A stretch of DNA of 29,896 nt, taken from positions 1-29,896 of IMG/VR virus record IMGVR_UViG_3300030106_000099. One strand, 5' to 3'. The stretch is from a virus. Positions 21,765-27,201 of this stretch are shown here, piece by piece. The notes beneath the pieces were generated by a model that saw only the letters and a program-made list of their open reading frames with translations, ran no database searches and was not told the origin of the DNA. Position 1 is the first letter of the stretch. Every line of letters begins with the position of its first letter. A program made the position numbers and the translations under genes.

Positions 21765-22058
21765 TTAACAATTCCAACGCTTTCGAGCTTGTCTTAACCG
21801 ACTGTTAGGATCTTTAGCAGCTTTAGGAAACTTTTTCATCTGACCCGCTGAACGTGCGCAAAAAGATTTACGGCGTTTAGCAGCTTTAGATCCCTTTTTT
21901 AACTTGCTGGGTTTAGTTGTAACTGCGGTTTGAAGTTTAGAACCGGGGTTTTTACGTCTGTATTCTTTTACACCAGCCTTGGTCATTCCCGCCCCTTTCT
22001 TTGTGGGGCGAAAATTCTTTTTATTGCGCTTTGGCATCTTGTCAGAGCGTTTAGCCAT
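21765..22058 (-). CDS. Basic protein, DUF6321-like, 97 aa
   Basis: A 97-residue protein of net strongly positive charge. GAGMTKAGVKEYRRKNPGSK, LQTAVTTKPSKLKKGSKAAK and RRKSFCARSAGQMKK form a signature I associate with the DUF6321 family, found in phages and some plant or algal proteins. It ends RKRWNC, giving two Cys. The start overlaps the upstream gene by eight bases. Probable nucleic-acid or virion association by charge; not demonstrated. Confidence 0.65.
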   Translation of the reverse strand: MAKRSDKMPKRNKKNFRPTKKGAGMTKAGVKEYRRKNPGSKLQTAVTTKPSKLKKGSKAAKRRKSFCARSAGQMKKFPKAAKDPNSRLRQARKRWNC

Positions 22059-22455
22059 ACTCTTTCCGCATATACAGAATGATTGTGTATGTATCTGCGC
22101 TTGTATGACCCACTGTGGTAAACGCTACATCTCCTGTTTTTCCAGAACCTGCGTTATTTGTTAGGCCACCAAAGGATCTGTAATCATGATTACCACTTTG
22201 ATTTTCTCCAAGCTCAATAGCCATAACATCAGTGCTTGCATCAAACAGTATTTGTACTTTCATACCAATACACTGCCACCATATTTCTTCTATTGTAACA
22301 CCAGTGCAAGCTTGACCACGAGCATTATTGCTAAGTGCGCTAACATCCACCTTAACAACAGCAGATTCACCTGTGCCATCAGAAATATTAGTAAACTTCT
22401 GAACGACTACTTTTTCTCCATCTTGGAGCGTTTGGGTTGCTACAGCATCAGCCAT
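22051..22455 (-). CDS. Small virion structural protein, 134 aa
   Basis: A 134-residue acidic, beta-rich protein: LQDGEKVVVQKFTNISDGTG, ESAVVKVDVSALS, IEEIWWQCIGMKVQILFDA, then GLTNNAGSGKTGDVAFTTVG and TYTIILYMRKEYG. I recognise this as a common protein next to capsid genes of marine phages, probably a minor capsid or neck component. AAGGAGT lies before the ATG. It lies between a decoration-like gene and the basic block. Confidence 0.6.
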   Translation of the reverse strand: MADAVATQTLQDGEKVVVQKFTNISDGTGESAVVKVDVSALSNNARGQACTGVTIEEIWWQCIGMKVQILFDASTDVMAIELGENQSGNHDYRSFGGLTNNAGSGKTGDVAFTTVGHTSADTYTIILYMRKEYG

Positions 22456-22476
22456 ATCATTTACTCCTTATAAAAA

Positions 22477-22959
22477 TTAAGAAGCATCTGAGGAGCTTGA
22501 AATACCCATAAACTTCATAACAACAGTGGTATCAGCGCCGGGATCACCAGAAAGCACAATTTCAACTTCATCTGCTGTTTCTGTAGCAGCAGTTGTTGTA
22601 CCGCCAGACATACCTAAGACGCCATTACAGGGAAAAAATCCTTTAAATCCTGTGCTGTTCACAGCAGCAGATATACCATCTACAAACCCATCAGTATCTG
22701 CATCTGTTCCAATATCATTAAGAGTAACACTATTTGATGCTGCACCAGTTACAGCAATCATCACAGCCATAGGTATGAAGTTTGATGGAATACCAATTGC
22801 AGATTCCTTACCTGTTGTTGCACCATTAGCTACAGTAACTGTAGCTGTGTACACAGACATGGTCATCTCGCTTGTAAGAGCGCCTGTGGAAGAACTTTTA
22901 ACAATATTTTTAAAGCCGTTTTCAGAACGCACTGGTCCTGAGAAAGTAGAATTAGCCAT
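22477..22959 (-). CDS. Capsid decoration-like structural protein, 160 aa
   Basis: A 160-residue Ser/Thr/Gly/Ala-rich beta protein: MANSTFSGPVRSENGFKNIV at the start, VYTATVTVANGATTGKE, IPMAVMIAVTGAASNSVTL and a hydrophobic end. Its length, composition and position right after the major capsid gene fit a head decoration or minor capsid protein, a resemblance from memory. The ATG has AGGAG at proper spacing. It is the first gene after the capsid terminator and has its own candidate promoter, so its expression can be set apart from the capsid gene. Confidence 0.6.
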   Translation of the reverse strand: MANSTFSGPVRSENGFKNIVKSSSTGALTSEMTMSVYTATVTVANGATTGKESAIGIPSNFIPMAVMIAVTGAASNSVTLNDIGTDADTDGFVDGISAAVNSTGFKGFFPCNGVLGMSGGTTTAATETADEVEIVLSGDPGADTTVVMKFMGISSSSDAS

Positions 22960-22984
22960 GTGTATCTCCTGTCGTGGCTAGTGT

Positions 22985-23003
22985 CAGTTGCCCAATGCAA
23001 CTG
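22985..23003 (-). promoter_or_regulatory. 5'-leader stem-loop
   Basis: A perfect seven-base-pair inverted repeat, cagttgc and gcaactg, with a five-base loop. It sits between the candidate -10 box and the ribosome site of the 160-residue protein, so it would be at the 5' end of that mRNA. No T-run follows it on the minus strand, so it is not an intrinsic terminator. Protection of the transcript is one possible role. Confidence 0.45.
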
Positions 23004-23011
23004 TCAGGGAT

Positions 23012-23045
23012 AATTATACTATACATAAAACAAAATAAAAAGAAA
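23012..23045 (-). promoter_or_regulatory. Candidate promoter downstream of capsid terminator
   Basis: Read on the minus strand, TATAAT lies at 23013-23018, 54 bases before the ATG of the 160-residue protein. The -35 region (TTTTTA at 17-base spacing) is weak and shares the T-run of the terminator. A perfect -10 in one of the few real gaps of the window supports a promoter, but only modestly. Confidence 0.4.
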
Positions 23046-23069
23046 GGGGCAACCAAGTGAGATTGCCCC
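23031..23069 (-). terminator. Intrinsic terminator after the major capsid gene
   Basis: On the minus strand GGGGCAA (23063-23069) pairs with TTGCCCC (23046-23052) around a ten-base loop, followed at once by a T-rich run (TTTCTTTTTATTTT). It lies about 57 bases after the capsid stop codon. This is the clearest regulatory signal in the window and separates the head unit from the next transcription unit. Confidence 0.85.
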
Positions 23070-23125
23070 AGTCCAACAGGGAGGTTACTAATGAAGTATC
23101 ATCAGTATCCTCAATGTAACACACT

Positions 23126-24034
23126 CTACGCTCCGGGTGAACCAAAAACGCAACGTGGATCAGAAAATCCAAAGCTGTAACGCTCACGCGCTTTAAAGCG
23201 CATGTTTCCTGTATCAAAATCAGCCTCCATGTTTGTAGACATGGGAGTACGCTCAAAATGTTTAAATCCATTTGGAGCATCTGTTTTGATGAAAAACGCA
23301 TCTGGGTCTGTCAAGAAGTGGTTAACTGTGTAACCCTCTGGAACCATACCCATATTGCGAATTGCGTTTACATCATTGTCTGATGTTCCGACACGTAATG
23401 TTGATTCCAACAAGCGATCTGCAACAAATTGCAGTTGTGGTGGAATAATCAACTTAGTGCCACGTAGAGCAATGATCATATTGCGCTCATCAACAAATGT
23501 TGAAATGTCAATAAGAGCATTCTCAAGCGAGGTTTCGTTTAAGTCTGCTGCAACTGAAGGCTCGTTGCGGAACGTACCACCACCAGATAGCGGATGGTCA
23601 GTTGCACAAAGCTCCTTGCCATCACCACCAGCAAAACTGCTATCAAACGCATTATTAAGCGTTGCAGCAGCTTTAACTTGCTTAGTGTGCGCCATAGAAC
23701 GTGCAAGAGCACGGGTATAACGAGCACCAAGACGGTCATACAAATTATCCTCAATAGCTTCTTCTGTCAGAGCAAAAGCAAGAGCTACTGTTTCATGTGT
23801 ATAACGCGCTGTGAAAGCTTCATTTGCATTGTCAAATTCAACTCCTGCACCTTCTGATTTAGTCGGCGCATTTCCAAAACCGACAAGCATAACTTCCTCT
23901 TCAAATGCACGATCTGAAGTTTCAGTTTCATATATTTCCGCATGTTGATCTTCATAGCGGTCATATTCCATGCCGAACAGAGCGTTTAGGCCCGGCTCAA
24001 GCTCTTTGACAAGTTGTGAACGAGAAATAGCCAT
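23126..24034 (-). CDS. Major capsid protein, 302 aa
   Basis: A 302-residue protein: SRSQLVKELEPGLNALFGME at the start, SDRAFEEEVMLVGFGNAPTK, the conserved FTARYTHETVALAFALTEEA, LGARYTRALARSMAHTKQVK, and NPxxx-type TDHPLSGGGTFRNEP, then LIIPPQLQF. This is the pattern of major head proteins of uncultured marine phages with, presumably, the HK97 fold; the capsid shell is built from it. AAAGGAG lies before the ATG. It follows a decoration-type protein and a scaffold-like gene and is followed by an intrinsic terminator, consistent with a head operon. Confidence 0.85.
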   Translation of the reverse strand: MAISRSQLVKELEPGLNALFGMEYDRYEDQHAEIYETETSDRAFEEEVMLVGFGNAPTKSEGAGVEFDNANEAFTARYTHETVALAFALTEEAIEDNLYDRLGARYTRALARSMAHTKQVKAAATLNNAFDSSFAGGDGKELCATDHPLSGGGTFRNEPSVAADLNETSLENALIDISTFVDERNMIIALRGTKLIIPPQLQFVADRLLESTLRVGTSDNDVNAIRNMGMVPEGYTVNHFLTDPDAFFIKTDAPNGFKHFERTPMSTNMEADFDTGNMRFKARERYSFGFSDPRCVFGSPGA

Positions 24035-24049
24035 AACTTATCTCCTTTC

Positions 24050-24628
24050 TTACGCCAGACCTGCAGTGCCAGCACTGAACAGGTGGTTGTTGATTTTCAC
24101 GATCACATTAGTGTTCGCAGACGAAACATCGCTGTTCTCAGGATCTTGAGAAATGTCTATGGCCTTCAACGGCAAAGTTGCAGTTGTTGCACCAGTTGTC
24201 ACATCAAGCTCCAAACGAGATGTACCAGAAGTGGTATCACCCACAGGAGATTGATCAACAATGTCGAAGTTACCAGCCAAGTCAGCCACAGGAAATGTGT
24301 CATCAGCTTGAACTTCAAATGTAGCACTTGGATCATCAATGACGTTTGCCATGATGTCAGATGCTGAAATGCTACCGGGGTAGCTATTTGAGAAGGTTGG
24401 TTTGGAAGTCGTTGGGTCCGTATAGAAGCAACCGTTAAACACACCGAGGATAAAACCTGATCCTCCTGCGGCAACACGCTCAATACCACCACCAGTTACC
24501 ATTGCAACTAAGTCACCTTGAAAGATAGCGGTGCTATAGCCTGAAGCAATTCGATAACGGTTTTGACGCTGTGAGCTAGTGCTCGTGCGGACTGGACGAA
24601 GACCAAAAGAGGCATCTTGATTAGCCAT
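24050..24628 (-). CDS. Virion structural / capsid-associated protein, 192 aa
   Basis: A 192-residue protein: QDASFGLRPVRTSTSSQRQN, YRIASGYSTAIFQGDLVAM, VFNGCFYTDPTTSKPTFSN and a C-terminal VIVKINNHLFSAGTAGLA. I recognise it as a conserved protein just upstream of the capsid gene in marine podoviruses, probably a head decoration or minor capsid protein. Beta-rich, no enzyme motif. AAGGAAA is before the ATG. Confidence 0.65.
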   Translation of the reverse strand: MANQDASFGLRPVRTSTSSQRQNRYRIASGYSTAIFQGDLVAMVTGGGIERVAAGGSGFILGVFNGCFYTDPTTSKPTFSNSYPGSISASDIMANVIDDPSATFEVQADDTFPVADLAGNFDIVDQSPVGDTTSGTSRLELDVTTGATTATLPLKAIDISQDPENSDVSSANTNVIVKINNHLFSAGTAGLA

Positions 24629-24646
24629 TTTTAGTTTCCTTAAATG

Positions 24647-25105
24647 TTATCCGTTTTTTCGGTTAGCACCGAATGAAACAGAAGATTTACGTTGCGGAGC
24701 AAGCTTCGGCATGGCTGGATTATTTTCTTGCATCCAGTCATTATCCACTGCATCCATTTGATTTTTAGTCACACCTTTATAGTGACTTTTCCGCTGCTCA
24801 ACCATTTCGACAGGCATACGTGCGAGAACAAGACCACCATTACCGATGATACCAGCGTTACGCCCTTCGTCTACTACAGGTCCAATCCAATCTGGGTGAT
24901 CCTCTGCGCGAACGAGGTCCCAGCCTTCTTGCCGTTTCTTATGAACGTTAGTCTTATCATCGTATTCCATCACAGATTCACGAATCCAGCGATGAACATA
25001 TCCGATGGGAGGTTCAGGAGCATCTAGGGCAGAACCCGGACGCCATTCCATATTGCGCTCTGTGCGCTCCCGCGATTCAGTCTCGCGTGGTGTCCTGTTA
25101 GCCAT
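24647..25105 (-). CDS. Conserved head-region protein, 152 aa
   Basis: A 152-residue charged protein with NMEWRPGSALDAPEPPIGY, VHRWIRESVMEYDDKTNVH, RRQEGWDLV-type sequence and AEDHPDWIGPVVDEG, then NGGLVLARMPVEMVEQRK. The motif set is shared, from memory, with proteins encoded beside capsid and scaffold genes in marine and cyanobacterial phages; function unsettled. AGGAG is eight bases before the ATG, within the end of the scaffold gene. Likely a head assembly factor. Confidence 0.6.
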   Translation of the reverse strand: MANRTPRETESRERTERNMEWRPGSALDAPEPPIGYVHRWIRESVMEYDDKTNVHKKRQEGWDLVRAEDHPDWIGPVVDEGRNAGIIGNGGLVLARMPVEMVEQRKSHYKGVTKNQMDAVDNDWMQENNPAMPKLAPQRKSSVSFGANRKNG

Positions 25106-25106
25106 G

Positions 25107-26075
25107 TTAGTTTCTCCTGTTTTGCTCTAAACGAGCTACTTCTTTCGCGTACCTATCTAGGGGTATGCGCATTTTTTTGGCAAATGCCACTTGACCGGGT
25201 GTAAGTTCCACCGACTTTTTCCGCCCTGATTTTACTGACCGTCCGTTTCCAGACGCAGGAGCAACAGTCTGGGCGTTGGACCGCTTCTCCTTAAACTTGT
25301 GAGGCATTTCTTGACGCATACGAGAGTCGATTTCTTTGTAATAATCATCTGTCGTAGGATCAAAGTCTTCCTCTAACACTAATGTTTCGTGAATTGCTTG
25401 GGCTGCACGAGTCATTATTCTATCAGAACCAAACCACTGATTTTTCTCCATCCATTTTTCTAACTTTGGATCACGTTGAGGCTGTGGTTGTGGCTGTGGA
25501 GGGGCATATTGCTGTGGTTGGGCCGCAGGCTGTTGATTTTGTTGTTGATTTTCTTGTTGAGCGTTTTCACGAGCAATTTTTGCCTTTTGAGAATTAACTT
25601 TTTCTTTTGCAACTGCAATTTTTGCTAAAGCTTGTTGTGCTTTTGCTTGTTTTTCATAATCACCAGACTCATTTGCTTCCTGTAAAGCGCGAGTAGCCTG
25701 ACTTTCTTGAGCTTTTAAACGACTTTCAGCTTCATTGTTGTATGCACCATTTAATTGTTGCAAACGCTTTTTCATTTGCTGATTTTCAGACACAACTTGT
25801 TGTGCGTATTGAACAGCAGCTTGCGCCTCTTCTGCTGCTTGCTTACGTTTTGCTGTTAATTGATTAATTCTACGCTGAACAGATTCACTATAGGCATCTA
25901 ATTCATCTTCATCAGAGGAGTCTTTACGAACATTTGTTCGGGTTTTAACCTCATCAGTAACTTCAACAGCATTTCCAATGTAAGCTTCAGAGCCTGATGG
26001 CTCATCATCTTCAATCTCAACAGATGTGGGTTCTTCTATGTCTTCGCTTTCACGAATGTTTTCAACCATAGTCAT
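25107..26075 (-). CDS. Scaffold-like head assembly protein, 322 aa
   Basis: A 322-residue, highly charged protein: an acidic N-terminus (about 1-60), a long coiled coil (about 65-180, QRRINQLTAKRKQAAEEAQA), a Gln/Pro-rich linker (about 185-210) and a small basic C-terminal domain (ELTPGQVAFAKKMRIPLDRY). This is the classical layout of capsid scaffolding proteins, and its position before the capsid gene agrees. The ATG at 26075 (or 26069) is preferred because AAGGA lies at reasonable spacing, whereas the outermost ATG at 26093 has its purine-rich site only one base away. Confidence 0.7.
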   Translation of the reverse strand: MTMVENIRESEDIEEPTSVEIEDDEPSGSEAYIGNAVEVTDEVKTRTNVRKDSSDEDELDAYSESVQRRINQLTAKRKQAAEEAQAAVQYAQQVVSENQQMKKRLQQLNGAYNNEAESRLKAQESQATRALQEANESGDYEKQAKAQQALAKIAVAKEKVNSQKAKIARENAQQENQQQNQQPAAQPQQYAPPQPQPQPQRDPKLEKWMEKNQWFGSDRIMTRAAQAIHETLVLEEDFDPTTDDYYKEIDSRMRQEMPHKFKEKRSNAQTVAPASGNGRSVKSGRKKSVELTPGQVAFAKKMRIPLDRYAKEVARLEQNRRN

Positions 26076-26096
26076 TTTTCCTTGCTCTCCCATGCC

Positions 26097-26591
26097 TTAT
26101 ACATACGAAATATCTTTCGGGTCAAGAATTGTTGCGATAATATTATCGTCATTTATAATACGAACCTCAAGATTTTCCACTTTGAACCTATTTCCAGCAT
26201 ATCTTCCTATAAGAACCCAATCTTTTTCATTACACCAAGGACCATTTGGGAACTTTTGGGAGTCTTTATATGCATCAGGACCCAGCTTCACAACATATGC
26301 CGCTACAGTTGCAAAAGCTTCTCTGTCCCTAACTGCATCAGGAACATAAAGACCGCCTTTGGTTTGGGCGCTGGGATAATAAGGAATAATGAGAACACGA
26401 TAGCCTGTCGGCTGCGGTAATCTCTCTAATGCAGACGGTTCTATTTTAGATGGATCGTCTTCATTTTTATTTTCTGCACCTTTAATTGCAGTTGCAAAAC
26501 CAAAAGCATTTTTTATGGGTTTTGATAACTCTTTGTTTATCTTCCGCTGTGCTCTCGCAACGTGCTCTGGCACGACTAATTTACTAGTCAT
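26097..26591 (-). CDS. groES: GroES-like co-chaperonin, 164 aa
   Basis: The C-terminal two thirds (about 58-160) align by eye with Cpn10/GroES: LPQPTGYRVLIIPYYPSAQT, then KGGLYVPDAV as the mobile-loop region that would contact GroEL, then NEKDWVLIGRYAGNRFKVEN and VRIINDDNIIATILDP near the end. At 164 residues it exceeds bacterial GroES (about 95-100) by an N-terminal helical extension of roughly 55 residues. It would form a heptameric lid on host GroEL and help fold the capsid protein, the known role of phage co-chaperonins such as T4 gp31. It overlaps the preceding gene by eight bases and precedes the scaffold-like gene. Confidence 0.85.
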   Translation of the reverse strand: MTSKLVVPEHVARAQRKINKELSKPIKNAFGFATAIKGAENKNEDDPSKIEPSALERLPQPTGYRVLIIPYYPSAQTKGGLYVPDAVRDREAFATVAAYVVKLGPDAYKDSQKFPNGPWCNEKDWVLIGRYAGNRFKVENLEVRIINDDNIIATILDPKDISYV

Positions 26592-26781
26592 CTGCGTATT
26601 CTATGCCTTTCATCGCGGCCCTAATTTCTTCTTCAACATGGGCCATGCCGCGTATTACACCCACAAGATACCGATACTCCTCAAAAGTTTGTATCGAACC
26701 ATCCGCAAGCTTTTCTTTAAAACGCACATCACGCTCACGTATGTTTTTTAGCAAATATTCTGCAAGATTTAGTGCGTCCAT
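26584..26781 (-). CDS. Small helical conserved protein, 65 aa
   Basis: A 65-residue, mostly helical protein: MDALNLAEYLLKNIRERDVR, a short turn DGSIQTFEEYRYLVG and a final helix (VEEEIRAAMKGIEY). It is a pattern I recognise from small genes between portal and capsid genes in marine phages, of unknown role. There is no visible ribosome site ahead of the ATG, and a weak promoter-like sequence ends only a few bases before it, so a leaderless mRNA is possible. It is the first gene of the head-assembly unit. Confidence 0.6.
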   Translation of the reverse strand: MDALNLAEYLLKNIRERDVRFKEKLADGSIQTFEEYRYLVGVIRGMAHVEEEIRAAMKGIEYADD

Positions 26782-26787
26782 GCCGCA

Positions 26788-26815
26788 TATAGTATGCTAA
26801 TATACGGGAAACACA
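26788..26815 (-). promoter_or_regulatory. Weak promoter-like sequence before the head operon
   Basis: In the 52-base gap, minus-strand TTGTGT and TACTAT are 16 bases apart, a weak match to a sigma70 -35/-10 pair; TATATT lies between. Transcription would begin at or very near the ATG of the 65-residue protein. Only one of several AT-rich choices, so tentative. Confidence 0.25.
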
Positions 26816-26833
26816 AGTACAATTACCAAAAAA

Positions 26834-27127
26834 TCAGAAAATACCTTGGAATCTCTGGGGTCTAGCTATTGAACTAAACTTTTTTACGGGGCCTCCCGCG
26901 TTTTTTCGCTGGGGCTTTTTCTTCTTTGGGCTTTTCTTCAACCCACGCTTCATTTTCTGGGGTGTTTGGGTCGTCTTTTTTGTAGTGGCCTTTTTTCGTC
27001 CTCGCTCGGACCTTCTTGACTGCTCCAGTGCTATTGCCACTGCTTGCTTTTGCGGACGCCCCTCCGACTTTAGTTTGCGAATGTTGCTGCTTATTGTCTT
27101 CTGACTTTTCCCTTTCTTGAGCGGCAA
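26834..27127 (-). CDS. Small basic protein, DUF6496-like, TTG start, nested in other frame, 97 aa
   Basis: A 97-residue basic protein: MPLKKGKSQKTISSNIRKLK, then SEGRPQKQAVAIALEQSRR, which I recognise as a widespread phage family (DUF6496-type, GKSxxTIxxNIxKLxxEGxPQKQAVAIAL). The start is TTG, two codons after an in-frame stop, so no longer start exists; GGGAG sits seven bases upstream. The C-terminal half is Lys/Thr-rich. The first 254 of its 294 bases also encode the 108-residue protein in the other frame. Probably a small DNA- or virion-associated protein; function not known. Confidence 0.7.
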   Translation of the reverse strand: MPLKKGKSQKTISSNIRKLKSEGRPQKQAVAIALEQSRRSERGRKKATTKKTTQTPQKMKRGLKKSPKKKKPQRKNAGGPVKKFSSIARPQRFQGIF

Positions 27128-27200
27128 TTTCTATCTCCCTTTGAGCAATTTTCTTAGCTTTCTCTTGTTGAGCCATTTTTTCTCGTATTGATGAAGCCAT
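26874..27200 (-). CDS. Small basic protein with C-terminal AT-hook-like motif, 108 aa
   Basis: A 108-residue protein. A charged helical N-terminus (MASSIREKMAQQEKAKKIAQ), a Ser/Gly linker, a conserved core VRARTKKGHYKKDDPNTPEN and a C-terminus KKRGRPRKKV that matches the AT-hook core (RGRP), which binds the DNA minor groove in AT-rich sequence. The core pattern RARTKxGxxxxDDPxTPxxNEAW is familiar from marine phages. The ATG is one base after the portal stop, and AAAGGA lies before it. The DNA from 26874 to 27127 also encodes the frame-shifted protein above. Confidence 0.65.
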   Translation of the reverse strand: MASSIREKMAQQEKAKKIAQREIEIAAQEREKSEDNKQQHSQTKVGGASAKASSGNSTGAVKKVRARTKKGHYKKDDPNTPENEAWVEEKPKEEKAPAKKRGRPRKKV

Positions 27201-27201
27201 A

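Noticed and set aside
23014-23301. Minus-strand open frame across the capsid C-terminus and the terminator
   Set aside because: It crosses the terminator hairpin and overlaps the capsid gene in another frame, and its protein shows no recognisable pattern.
26834-27200. A single gene with a programmed frameshift instead of two overlapping genes
   Set aside because: The inner frame has its own ribosome site, its own TTG start and a family-typical N-terminus, so a frameshift is not needed. A-rich runs that could allow slippage exist, so it is not fully excluded.
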